A stretch of DNA of 64,000 nucleotides from JAWHTC01 sp032586155 (lineage in GTDB: Bacteria > Pseudomonadota > Alphaproteobacteria > Rhodobacterales > Rhodobacteraceae): positions 62,001 to 126,000 of the forward strand of contig NZ_JAWHTC010000001.1 in assembly GCF_032586155.1 (NCBI RefSeq). The letters are read 5' to 3'. Positions 8,226 to 16,518 of the stretch are shown piece after piece. Each line of letters starts with the position of its first letter. Positions within the stretch are counted from its first letter, which is position 1. The notes below the pieces were generated by a model, which worked only from the letters and a program-made list of their open reading frames with translations, did no database searches and was not told the origin of the DNA. The translations under genes and the position numbers were made by a program.

Positions 8226-8984
8226 ATGCCACGGTTTTCGGCCAATCTTGGGTTTCTGTGGACTGATCGGTCGTTGCCGGAGGCGATCCGGGCGGCGGCG
8301 CGGGCGGGCTTTGCCGCGGTGGAATGCCATTGGCCCTATGACGAAGATGCCGGTGAGGTTGCGGCGGCGCTGAGCGAAACTGGCTTGCCGATGCTGGGGA
8401 TCAACACCGTGCGCGGTGGCGCAGGGGAGTTCGGCCTGGCGGCGCTACCCGGGCGCGAGGTCGAGGCGCGGGCCGCCATCGAGCAGGCGGTGGCCTATGC
8501 CATGGCCATCGGCGCGCAGGCGGTGCATGTGATGGCCGGCAAGGTTCAGGGGCCAGCCGCAAGAGCGGTGTTTCTGGACAATCTCGACTATGCCTGCGGG
8601 TTGGCGGGGCAGCAGGGGATCACGGTTCTGATCGAGCCGCTGAACCAGTGGGATGCGCCGGGCTATTTCCTGCAAACAACTGATCAGGCGGACGAGGTTA
8701 TCGGCGCATTGGGGGCCGCGAACCTGAAGCTGATGTTTGATTGCTATCACGTGGCGCGGCAAGAAGGAGATGTGGCGGTGCGGCTTGAGCGGTTGTTGCC
8801 AATCATCGGCCATATTCAGTTTGCCGGAGTGCCGGAGCGTGGTGCGCCTGAGCTGGGCGATTTGGACTACAATGCACTGTTTCGAACCATCGACTCGCTG
8901 GGATGGTCCCGGCCTCTGGGGGCGGAATACCGGCCCGAGGGGGATACCCGTGACAGCCTGGGTTGGATGACAGCCTTGGGTTGA
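8226..8984 (+). CDS. hyi: Hydroxypyruvate isomerase family protein
   Basis: The 252-residue TIM-barrel sugar-isomerase-like protein would interconvert hydroxypyruvate and tartronate semialdehyde, or act on a related 2-oxo-tetronate. Recognisable segments are FSANLGFLWTDRSLPEAI at the start, the metal-site strand IEPLNQWDAPGYFL, FDCYHVARQEGD and GHIQFAGVPERGAPELGDL, all typical of the Hyi/OtnI family. Upstream in-frame ATGs overlap the lipoprotein gene, so ATG 8226, seven bases after that stop, is chosen. No glyoxylate carboligase or tartronate semialdehyde reductase lies alongside. The next genes are a TRAP transporter and, further on, a short-chain dehydrogenase, so the substrate may be an imported hydroxyacid. 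Confidence 0.85.
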   Translation: MPRFSANLGFLWTDRSLPEAIRAAARAGFAAVECHWPYDEDAGEVAAALSETGLPMLGINTVRGGAGEFGLAALPGREVEARAAIEQAVAYAMAIGAQAVHVMAGKVQGPAARAVFLDNLDYACGLAGQQGITVLIEPLNQWDAPGYFLQTTDQADEVIGALGAANLKLMFDCYHVARQEGDVAVRLERLLPIIGHIQFAGVPERGAPELGDLDYNALFRTIDSLGWSRPLGAEYRPEGDTRDSLGWMTALG

Positions 8985-9051
8985 ACTGCGCAGGACGTCC
9001 CGGGGGCGGCTTCACAGGTTACAGTCCCTTTGATACATTAAAAATCATGTA

Positions 9052-9067
9052 ACGCGACGAATCGCGT
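9052..9067 (+). promoter_or_regulatory. Perfect hairpin just upstream of dctP
   Basis: ACGCGA (9052-9057) and TCGCGT (9062-9067) form a perfect stem around the loop CGAA. It ends eight bases before the GGGAGG ribosome-binding site (9075-9080) of the TRAP binding-protein gene. It could be a 5' mRNA hairpin or an operator half-site pair. Confidence 0.4.
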
Positions 9068-9084
9068 GGATTTTGGGAGGAATC

Positions 9085-10101
9085 ATGAACAAATTTACCA
9101 AACTGCTGAGCAGTGCCGCGATCTGTGTCGGCACTTTTGCAGGCGCCGCCATGGCGGAAACCAAGCTGGTCATCTCGACCTGGCTGCCGCCGAAACATGC
9201 GATCAACACGGGCATGTTCCAGGGCCTGATCGACATGATGGAAGAGGCCACAGGCGGTGAAGTGACCGCCGAGCTGAAACACGGGCTGGCCCCGCCGCCG
9301 GCGCAGATGGACCTGGTAATGGACGGCGCGGCCGATTTCGCCATCATCTTTCATGGCTATCAGCCGGGTCGCTTCACCGGCACAAAGCTGATCGAACTGC
9401 CGGGCTATGAGGGCAATGCCGAGGCCGCTTCGGTCGCTTACTGGCGCGTGCATGAAAAGCACCTGGCCAAGCTGGACGAACATCGCGGCGTCAAGCTGGT
9501 GTCGCTCAACACGCACGGACCGGGGCAGGTTCACTCGAACGCAAAAGTGACCGAGATGAGCCAGATCAACGGCATGAAAATCCGTATCGGTGGCGGTGTT
9601 GCCGGTGATGTGGGCGCGGCACTGGGCATGAAGGGTATTCGCGTACCTGCGCCGAAAGTGTACGAGACGCTGGCCTCGAACGCGGCTGACGGTGTGGCGA
9701 TGCCGGTGGAAAGCCGCCGGGGCTTCAAGCTGACCGAAGTCGCCAAGAACGTCTATGAAATGCCGGGCGGTTTCTATCGCGGCTCGTTTGCCGTGATCAT
9801 GAGCCAGGAGGCGTTTGATGCCCTGCCGGAAGCGGCCCAAAAGGCGCTGGACGAGAAGGTGTTCGGTGAACCGGCGAGCCGTATGATGGGCGCCGTCTGG
9901 GACGCGTCGGACGCAGCCGGTTACGAGGCCACCAACGGCGCAGCGGATAACGTGATCAACGTCGCCAACGAGGCCGACCAGGCAGCGTTTGGCAAGATTG
10001 CAGCTGACGTCACCGCCAAGGTTCTGGCCGAGCTGGAAGCGGCCGGTGTGGATGCACAGGCGGCCTATGACATGGTCAAGTCCGAGATGGCCGCGAACTA
10101 A
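9085..10101 (+). CDS. dctP: TRAP transporter periplasmic substrate-binding protein (DctP family)
   Basis: The 338-residue exported protein has a signal peptide (MNKFTKLLSSAAICVGTFAGAAMA) and the DctP fold. The family's substrate-carboxylate arginine lies in the segment KIRIGGGVAGDVGAALGMKG, followed by YETLASNAADGVAMPVES. It captures an organic acid in the periplasm for the DctQ-DctM permease encoded next. A strong GGGAGG lies four bases before ATG 9085, so this start is preferred to an in-frame ATG 12 bases upstream. The substrate cannot be read from the sequence. The neighbouring hydroxypyruvate isomerase and short-chain dehydrogenase would fit a hydroxyacid or sugar acid. Confidence 0.93.
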   Translation: MNKFTKLLSSAAICVGTFAGAAMAETKLVISTWLPPKHAINTGMFQGLIDMMEEATGGEVTAELKHGLAPPPAQMDLVMDGAADFAIIFHGYQPGRFTGTKLIELPGYEGNAEAASVAYWRVHEKHLAKLDEHRGVKLVSLNTHGPGQVHSNAKVTEMSQINGMKIRIGGGVAGDVGAALGMKGIRVPAPKVYETLASNAADGVAMPVESRRGFKLTEVAKNVYEMPGGFYRGSFAVIMSQEAFDALPEAAQKALDEKVFGEPASRMMGAVWDASDAAGYEATNGAADNVINVANEADQAAFGKIAADVTAKVLAELEAAGVDAQAAYDMVKSEMAAN

Positions 10102-10123
10102 GCGGTTGCCTTGAAAAATTTGG

Positions 10124-10145
10124 GGCGGCGCAGTTTTGTGCCGCC
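10124..10145 (+). promoter_or_regulatory. Intercistronic hairpin between dctP and dctQ
   Basis: GGCGGC (10124-10129) pairs with GCCGCC (10140-10145), and the stem extends inward through G-U, C-G and A-U pairs to a GUUU-type loop. There is no U-run after it, so it more likely stabilises the binding-protein message or partly attenuates than fully terminates. The first gene of such operons is commonly expressed in excess. Confidence 0.5.
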
Positions 10146-10169
10146 TCGACCTTTATCCGAGGCCAGGCG

Positions 10170-10673
10170 ATGCATGTGATATCCAACCTTTTGCGCAAGA
10201 GCGCGGCCTTGCCGGTGGCGGTGGCCAGCGCGGCGCTGTTCTTCCTGATGATCCTGACCTTTTGCGACGTGGTGTTGCGGTCAGCCTTCAATGCGCCGAT
10301 CGAGGCCGCGACCGAGCTGACGCGGATTTCCATGGCGATCACCGTGTTTGCAGTGATGCCGGTGATGTCGGCACGGGGGGAGCATATCAGCGTAGACCTG
10401 CTGGACGGGGTGTTTCAGAGGCTGCGGTTGACGCGTATCCGCGATGCCATCGTGTTCATCGGCTGCGGCGTCATGCTGTACTGGCCGGCGGGACGAGTTG
10501 TGGTGTTGGCCGAGAGGGCGCGGGATTACGGTGACGTAACCGAATACCTGGGCATCCCGGTGTTCTACATGGGCTGGTTCATCGCAATTATGACTTATCT
10601 GACCATGATGGCGATGGTGCTTCGGGGGCTTGCCATCCTGTTCGCGCCGCAACTGTTGGAGCGTCAATCATGA
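10170..10673 (+). CDS. dctQ: TRAP transporter small permease (DctQ family)
   Basis: This 167-residue four-helix membrane protein is the small subunit of the TRAP permease. Hydrophobic segments are visible at VAVASAALFFLMILTFCDVV, SMAITVFAVMPVMSA, IRDAIVFIGCGVMLYWPAG and FYMGWFIAIMTYLTMMAMV. The family signature around DVVLRSAFNAPIEAATELTR and ARGEHISVDLL is clear. It ends in an ATGA overlap with dctM and sits 68 bases after dctP, in the usual P-Q-M order. Confidence 0.92.
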   Translation: MHVISNLLRKSAALPVAVASAALFFLMILTFCDVVLRSAFNAPIEAATELTRISMAITVFAVMPVMSARGEHISVDLLDGVFQRLRLTRIRDAIVFIGCGVMLYWPAGRVVVLAERARDYGDVTEYLGIPVFYMGWFIAIMTYLTMMAMVLRGLAILFAPQLLERQS

Positions 10674-11983
10674 TCGAGGGAATGATCGGATTTGCCTGCG
10701 TCCTGGCGCTGGTTCTGGTGCGGGTGCCGATTGCCTTTGCCATGGGGCTGGTCGGGATGATCGGCTACACGCTCGAAAGCAGCTATCGCGGGGCCATTTC
10801 GATGGTGGCGCGGCTGATCATCGACACGGCGCAGGATTATGGCCTTTCGGTCGTGCCGCTCTTCATCCTGATGGGACTGTTTGTGAACAAGGGCGGGATC
10901 AGCCGCGAGCTTTATGCCGCCGCCAACGCTTTCATGGGGCATTTCAAGGGCGGGCTGGCGATGGCGACCATCGTGGCCTGCGGCGGATTTGCCGCGATTT
11001 CCGGCTCGTCACTGGCGACGGCGGCGACCATGTCGAAGGTGGCGATGCCCGAGATGCGGCGGTTCAACTATGATGACCGGCTGAGCACGGCGTCGATTGC
11101 GGCCGGGGGAACGTTGGGCATTCTGATCCCGCCAAGCGTGATCCTTGTGATTTATGGTCTTCTGACCGAGACCTCGATTGGTAAACTTTTCATCGCAGGG
11201 GTGATCCCGGGGATGCTGGGCATCCTGTTCTACCTGTTGGCGGTACGCTGGTCGGTCTGGCGCAATCCTGCCTCGGGACCTGCCGGGCCGCGGACCGATT
11301 GGGCCGGGCGAGTTTCCGCGCTGAAAGGCGTCTGGGCGGTGATGCTGCTGTTCTTCCTGGTGATTGGCGGGCTGTATGGTGTTCTGGACTTCTATCCACT
11401 GAACCTGACCTTTTCACCGACCGAGGCGGCGGGGATGGGGGCGATGGGAGCTTTTGTCATCGCGCTGGCGCGGCGGCGGCTGTCATTCAAGGACACGCTT
11501 GAGGTGCTGAAAGATACGGCGATCACGGCGGCGTCGCTGTTTGCCGTGTTGATCGGGGCGTGGATTTTCTCGAATTTCGTCAACCGGGCGGGGCTGCCCG
11601 AGGCTTTGTTGGCGCTTGTGACCGATAACAACCTCAGCCCGTGGATGGTGATGGCGGTGATCCTTGTCATTTACATCGCGTTGGGCTGTGTGTTCGAGAG
11701 CCTGTCGATGCTTTTGCTGACCGTGCCGATCTTTTATCCGCTGGTGACGTCGCTGGGGTTTGACCCGGTGTGGTTTGGTATCATCGTCGTGGTGGTGACC
11801 GAGATCAGCCTGATCACACCGCCTGTCGGGTTGAACGTGTTCGTGCTCAAAGGGGTGGTCGGAGACGTCAGCACCGGCACGATCTTCCGCGGTGTTACAC
11901 CGTTCTGGGTGATGGACATCCTGCGATTGGCACTGCTTCTGGCGATCCCGGCACTGGCGCTATACCTGCCGTCACAGATGTGA
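10670..11983 (+). CDS. dctM: TRAP transporter large permease (DctM family)
   Basis: The 437-residue transport subunit has about 12 hydrophobic segments. It uses the cation gradient to move substrate delivered by DctP. Typical DctM stretches include LFILMGLFVNKGGISRELY, GGFAAISGSSLATAATMSKV, AAGGTLGILIPPSVILVIYG and the C-terminal EISLITPPVGLNVFVLKG. The start ATG overlaps the dctQ stop. A MarR regulator begins seven bases after the stop, so the operon continues. Confidence 0.95.
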   Translation: MIEGMIGFACVLALVLVRVPIAFAMGLVGMIGYTLESSYRGAISMVARLIIDTAQDYGLSVVPLFILMGLFVNKGGISRELYAAANAFMGHFKGGLAMATIVACGGFAAISGSSLATAATMSKVAMPEMRRFNYDDRLSTASIAAGGTLGILIPPSVILVIYGLLTETSIGKLFIAGVIPGMLGILFYLLAVRWSVWRNPASGPAGPRTDWAGRVSALKGVWAVMLLFFLVIGGLYGVLDFYPLNLTFSPTEAAGMGAMGAFVIALARRRLSFKDTLEVLKDTAITAASLFAVLIGAWIFSNFVNRAGLPEALLALVTDNNLSPWMVMAVILVIYIALGCVFESLSMLLLTVPIFYPLVTSLGFDPVWFGIIVVVVTEISLITPPVGLNVFVLKGVVGDVSTGTIFRGVTPFWVMDILRLALLLAIPALALYLPSQM

Positions 11984-11990
11984 GAACGGG

Positions 11991-12455
11991 ATGCAGGATC
12001 TGAAATCGGATAAGGTGGAAAGCCCCGCGTCGCTGACCGGGTTGCCGTCGTACCTGATGATGCGGATCACCCACGCTTATAAACAGTCGCTGCATGAGAA
12101 GTTGAAGCCGATCGGGCTCAACATGATTTCGACGCGGATCGTCGTATCGCTGAAGATGTTTCAGGAGATGACGGTGAGCGAGCTGTGTGTGCACGCGATT
12201 GCCGAACAACCCACCATGAGCCGGGCGCTGGACAAGCTGGAAGGCGACGGGATCGTCGAGCGCCGCGTCAGTGAAGAGGACCACCGAGCGCGGGCGGTGC
12301 GGCTGACCGAGAAGGGGGCTGGATATGTTGAAAAAATCCTGCCGGGGATGCTGGGCCTGAACGAAAAACTGATGCAGGATGTTCCGGAGGCGGATCGCGT
12401 TGTGTTCATGCGAACGCTTCTGAAAGTTCTGGAAAACGCGGATGGGCGGGACTAG
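11991..12455 (+). CDS. MarR-family transcriptional regulator
   Basis: The 154-residue protein has a winged-helix MarR domain. The recognition region reads VSELCVHAIAEQPTMSRALDKLEGDGIVERR, followed by the wing with the conserved DHRARAVRLTEKG. Such proteins are dimeric repressors or activators that often respond to small aromatic or carboxylic ligands. It lies inside an apparent operon after dctPQM and before a short-chain dehydrogenase, so it probably controls this transport and oxidation unit. The ligand and operator are unknown. Confidence 0.9.
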   Translation: MQDLKSDKVESPASLTGLPSYLMMRITHAYKQSLHEKLKPIGLNMISTRIVVSLKMFQEMTVSELCVHAIAEQPTMSRALDKLEGDGIVERRVSEEDHRARAVRLTEKGAGYVEKILPGMLGLNEKLMQDVPEADRVVFMRTLLKVLENADGRD

Positions 12456-12483
12456 GCCGCCCGCATTCAAAAGGGTTTGAGCC

Positions 12484-13233
12484 ATGGGGAAACGAATTGC
12501 ATTGGTGACAGGTGCGGCGCAGGGCATCGGTTTTGCCTGTGCCGAGGCCTTGGTCGCGGACGGATTTCGCGTGGTTTTGAGCGATGTCAACGCCGAAGGA
12601 TTGGCGGAGGCCACGGCAAAAATCGGCGGCGACGCGGTTTCGATGGTTTGCGACATGAGCGACGTGGCGGCGATTGGCGCGTTGTTTGATCGGATCGAGG
12701 CTGAGATCGGGCCGGTGGGGGCTTTGGTGAATAACGCCGGGATCGGATTGCCTGGGTCGTTCCTGGAGTATCCGCTGGAGGATTTTCAGAAGGTTCTTGA
12801 TGTGAACGTGACTGGTGTTTTTGCGGCCACGCAACGGGCGGCGCAGACCATGGTCGAAAAGGCCATCAAGGGCGCCATCGTCAACATGTCGTCGATCAAC
12901 GCGGTGGTGGCGATCCCGGCGATCCCGGCCTATTGCGCCAGCAAAGGCGCGGTGATGCAGCTGACCAAGGCATCGTCCTTGGCGCTGGCCGAGCATGGCA
13001 TCCGGGTCAACGCGGTGGGGCCGGGATCGATCGATACCGAGATGATGGCGGCGGTGAATTCCAACCCCGCGGCGATGCAGAAAGCCCTGTCGCGCACGCC
13101 GCTGGGGCGCATGGGCGAGGCGAAGGAAATCGCCGATGCGGTGGCCTTTCTGATCAGCGACAAGGCCAGCTATATCACTGGCGAGACGATCTATGTCGAT
13201 GGTGGGCGGCTGGGGCAGAACTATCCGGTTTGA
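12484..13233 (+). CDS. Short-chain dehydrogenase/reductase (SDR)
   Basis: The 249-residue classical SDR binds NAD(P) with TGAAQGIG at residues 9-16, has NNAG in the central strand and a catalytic Ser-Tyr-Lys set in NMSSINAVVAI and AYCASKGA. The C-terminus ITGETIYVDGG is typical of FabG-like members. Asp after the second strand (VVLSDVN) suggests NAD preference. It would oxidise a hydroxyl group of the compound brought in by the adjacent TRAP transporter, but the substrate cannot be deduced. It is the last plus-strand gene before a structured repeat and a convergent RND operon. Confidence 0.9.
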   Translation: MGKRIALVTGAAQGIGFACAEALVADGFRVVLSDVNAEGLAEATAKIGGDAVSMVCDMSDVAAIGALFDRIEAEIGPVGALVNNAGIGLPGSFLEYPLEDFQKVLDVNVTGVFAATQRAAQTMVEKAIKGAIVNMSSINAVVAIPAIPAYCASKGAVMQLTKASSLALAEHGIRVNAVGPGSIDTEMMAAVNSNPAAMQKALSRTPLGRMGEAKEIADAVAFLISDKASYITGETIYVDGGRLGQNYPV

Positions 13234-13240
13234 TCATTGA

Positions 13241-13356
13241 TTTCGAATTGGCTTTTCCAATCCGACAAGGCGCAAAATGCATGGCATTTTGTCGCTCGGT
13301 TTTCGGCTGGGGGGCCAGCCCCCCAGACCCCCCGGGATATTTTTGGCAAGAGGAAG
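13241..13356 (+). repeat. Structured intergenic repeat, copy 2, with an extra hairpin
   Basis: The element starts seven bases after the SDR stop. Hairpin A is ATTGG (13247-13251) with CCAAT (13257-13261). Hairpin B is CTGGGGGGC (13307-13315) with GCCCCCCAG (13318-13326). The tail is a second C6 tract then GGGATATTTTTGGCAAGAGG. Between A and B, this copy has an insertion with a third stem, CAAAATGC (13273-13280) and GCATTTTG (13284-13291). It separates convergent genes and ends in a T-run, so a terminator role is plausible. Confidence 0.82.
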
Positions 13357-13373
13357 GATTGGGACCCGCATTT

Positions 13374-16300
13374 TCATGTCCGCGTTGCGTTTCCGCGTGG
13401 GGTAGCCTCATCATGCCGCGTGCCAATCACGTCAAACTTGTCGATCCAGTTGCGTACCGAGAAGACATCGAAATAGATTGTCAGCAAAGATGGAAGCACC
13501 AGAACCACGAGGATCATCGAGGCGGTCAGGCCGGCAGCAACCGACAGGACAAGCGGCACCATGATCTGCACCTGTGGGCTGCCGTCTGCCATCAGCGGGA
13601 TCAACCCGACGACCGTGGTCCCGGTGCTGAGAAGGATCGGGCGGAACCGGTCGCGCACGGCGTCCAGTGCGGCCGAGACGTGGTCTTCGTCTTTCAGGTG
13701 GGTCTGAAAGAAGGTGAGGAACAGGATGGCGTTGTTGACCACGATGCCCGCCAGCGAGGCAAAACCGATGAAGCTGGGCATGGCGAGGTCGATACCCATT
13801 GCCCAGTGACCCATGATCGTGCCGATCAGGGCAAACGGAATCGATAACATGACAACCAGCGGCAGGGTGTAGCTGCGGAACTGGAAGGCCAGTATCAGGT
13901 AGACACCTGCAAGACCGAGGAGCAGCTTTGATTGCATCGAGGCTGTGGATTTGGCCTGATCTTCGGAGGCACCGCCGATGTCGATGCTGATACCGGAATA
14001 AAGGGTTTCCAGCTCGGGTCCGACCTCGTCCACGGCAAAGGTGGCGATGGCGGTGGCGGTCACGGCGTCGCGGTCGATCTGACCGATGATGTTGGCCTCG
14101 GTCTGGCCGTTACGGCGGTTGATCGCCGGGTAACTTGTGGTCAATTCAATGTCGGCGACCGTAGCCAATTCTGTCAGCTTGCCATTGCCGACCGAAATCG
14201 GGAACTGTTCCAGCTTGGTCAGGCTGTCGACTGCGTTGTCGAGTTCCACACGCACGGTAACAGTGGAGAGGCCTGATCGGAAATTGTCAGTCTCGGACCC
14301 GGAAAAGGCCTGCCGCAACTGGTCGGCCAGGGATTGCGGCGTAAGGCCGATGGCGCTGCCATAGGCGTTGAGCGACAGGCTGGCCTCGAACCGGCCCCCG
14401 TGGAAATTCAGGAAGGCCTCGGTCACGTCATCGCGGGCCAGAAGCCGGGCCAGCATTTCGGCACCTGCGGCTTCGACCTGTGCGAGGTCACGGCCCAATA
14501 TGCGGATGTCAATATCCGAGCCGCCCGGGCCAAGTTCGGCCTGGGCAAAGCTGGCTTGCACGAGGTCGGGGATCGGTCCGGCCTCGGCCCGCCATTGGGC
14601 CAGGACATCGTCGGCACGGATATTACGGCGCGAGCTTTCCAGCAGATCGACGGTCAGGGTGACGGTGTTGGAACCGTTGTCATTGACGTCGGAATTGGTG
14701 GCGTATTGCACCAGTACCCGTTTGACCAGGGGCTCTTGCCCTTCGGTCTTGGGCGTCAACTGGGCGTTAACGCGATCCAGCGCCGAGGTCAGCTGATCCA
14801 CGGTTTCGACGGTGCGTTCGCGGGCGATACCCGAGGACAGAGCAAGTTTCACTTGAACCGTGTCACCTTCGATCGCCGGGAACCCGACAACCTTGATCTG
14901 ACCCGATGTGACCAGCCCGACCGACAGGATCAGTGCGGCAATGACCGAGCCAACGGTCAGATAACGTACCTTAACAAAGGCTCCGGCCAGCGGGATCACG
15001 ATCTTTTCCTTGAACGCCTCAATGGCGCGGGCGGCGGGGCGGTTGTGAGAATTGTCAGGGTTGTCGGGGCCGTGGCCGCCGCTGAGGTGGTGCGGCAGGA
15101 TTAGGAACCCCTCGACAAGCGAGAGCGCCAGCGTCAGCAGCAGAACCATCGGAATGAATTGCAGAACCCGGCCCATGTCGCCGGCCAGAAACATCAGTGG
15201 GCCAAAGACACAGGCGGTCGTCAGGAAGGACGAGGTCACGCCGGGGATCACTTCGAGCAGGCCTTTGGTGGCGGCTTCGCGCTGGCCAGCGCGTTTGCGC
15301 CAAAGCGCGATGTTTTCGGCAATCACGATAGAATCGTCCATGATCAGGCCCACCGCCATCAACAGCGCCACAAGGGTGATCATATTGATTGAAATGCCCA
15401 GCGTGCTCATCAGGAACATGGTGCCCAGGAAGCTGACCGGCAGGGCGGCGGCGATCCACAGCGCGTCGCGCAGGGTAAAGAACAACCACATGGTGCAAAA
15501 GACCAGGAACAGGCCGATACCGGTGTTCTTGAGGATCAGGTTGAGCCGTTCATTCACCAGGTCGGTCATGTTGAAGGTGATGGTCAGGTCGAACGGTTCG
15601 GGGAATTTCGCGCGCTCTTCGACCAGAAGGGCCTCGACCCGGTTGTAGGCGCGGATCGCGTCCGCCTCCTTGGTTTTGAAGAGGTAGATGATTGCAGCCT
15701 GCTTACCGTTGATGAAGGATTCCTGGTTTTCGTCCAGGTCGACCAGGTTGACCGAGGCCACATCACTCAGTTGGACAACGCCGCCGCTCGCGGTTTGCAG
15801 GATGATCAGGTCTTCGAGCTCGGCCTTGTTGCGCCGCGTGTCGGCGTATTTGAGGGTCAGGCTTTGTTCGTCCGTGAGCATAGCGCCCAAGGGCAGACGC
15901 AAGGAACGAGCGTTGATGGCGTTAACGATATCCTTGCCGGAGAGGCCATAGCGGCGCAGGGCGAGATCATCGAAACTGACCCGCAATTCGCGGTCGGTGA
16001 TGCCCGAAACGCGAGCTTCGGTTACGCCTTCGAGGTGTTGCAGGCGGTCGGCCAGCGTGTCGGAATAGCGGATCAGCCCCTCTTTTCCGTCGATACCTGA
16101 CACCGCAAGCATGGCTATGAGTTCGGTATTGCCCTGAAGCTTGATCATCGGGGTTTCGGTCTCGGTCGGGAAGTCATTGATCCCTGAAACCGAGGAAAAC
16201 ACATCATTGTAGAACTGGATCTCGTCGCCGCCTTCATCCAGTTCCGCTGCGGCCTGGGCCACGCCGTCGATGGCAAGGCAGGTCATATCGGCCAGACCGG

Positions 16301-16517
16301 TGGTGCCGGTCAGGGCGTCTTCGATGGGGGCGCAGACCTCTTCTGCGACGTCGCGGGCCGAGGCGCCGGGATAGGCAACGGTGACCGATACGATCGACTT
16401 GGAAATGTCGGGGAAGGTTTCACGCTTGATGTTGCTGATGCTGGCAAGACCCAGAAGACATAGGCCCACCATCAAAAGGTTGGCGGCGACCGGGTGGCGG
16501 ACGAACCATCCGAACAT
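13374..16517 (-). CDS. RND-family efflux permease (HAE-1-like)
   Basis: The 1047-residue inner-membrane proton antiporter starts MFGWFVRHPVAANLLMVGL. It has two periplasmic porter regions and twelve expected membrane helices. The proton-relay acid pair is visible as MAVGLIMDDSIVIAENIAL, and the second half contains PSFIGFASLAGIVVNNAIL and RFRPILLSTGTTVVGLIPL. The frame extends upstream into the adaptor gene, and ATG 16517 is the family start. The adaptor stop is one base upstream. No outer-membrane TolC-like gene is present, so the pair would use one encoded elsewhere. It belongs to the group without a dedicated regulator beside it, and the substrate is unknown. Confidence 0.93.
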   Translation of the reverse strand: MFGWFVRHPVAANLLMVGLCLLGLASISNIKRETFPDISKSIVSVTVAYPGASARDVAEEVCAPIEDALTGTTGLADMTCLAIDGVAQAAAELDEGGDEIQFYNDVFSSVSGINDFPTETETPMIKLQGNTELIAMLAVSGIDGKEGLIRYSDTLADRLQHLEGVTEARVSGITDRELRVSFDDLALRRYGLSGKDIVNAINARSLRLPLGAMLTDEQSLTLKYADTRRNKAELEDLIILQTASGGVVQLSDVASVNLVDLDENQESFINGKQAAIIYLFKTKEADAIRAYNRVEALLVEERAKFPEPFDLTITFNMTDLVNERLNLILKNTGIGLFLVFCTMWLFFTLRDALWIAAALPVSFLGTMFLMSTLGISINMITLVALLMAVGLIMDDSIVIAENIALWRKRAGQREAATKGLLEVIPGVTSSFLTTACVFGPLMFLAGDMGRVLQFIPMVLLLTLALSLVEGFLILPHHLSGGHGPDNPDNSHNRPAARAIEAFKEKIVIPLAGAFVKVRYLTVGSVIAALILSVGLVTSGQIKVVGFPAIEGDTVQVKLALSSGIARERTVETVDQLTSALDRVNAQLTPKTEGQEPLVKRVLVQYATNSDVNDNGSNTVTLTVDLLESSRRNIRADDVLAQWRAEAGPIPDLVQASFAQAELGPGGSDIDIRILGRDLAQVEAAGAEMLARLLARDDVTEAFLNFHGGRFEASLSLNAYGSAIGLTPQSLADQLRQAFSGSETDNFRSGLSTVTVRVELDNAVDSLTKLEQFPISVGNGKLTELATVADIELTTSYPAINRRNGQTEANIIGQIDRDAVTATAIATFAVDEVGPELETLYSGISIDIGGASEDQAKSTASMQSKLLLGLAGVYLILAFQFRSYTLPLVVMLSIPFALIGTIMGHWAMGIDLAMPSFIGFASLAGIVVNNAILFLTFFQTHLKDEDHVSAALDAVRDRFRPILLSTGTTVVGLIPLMADGSPQVQIMVPLVLSVAAGLTASMILVVLVLPSLLTIYFDVFSVRNWIDKFDVIGTRHDEATPRGNATRT

Positions 16518-16518
16518 C

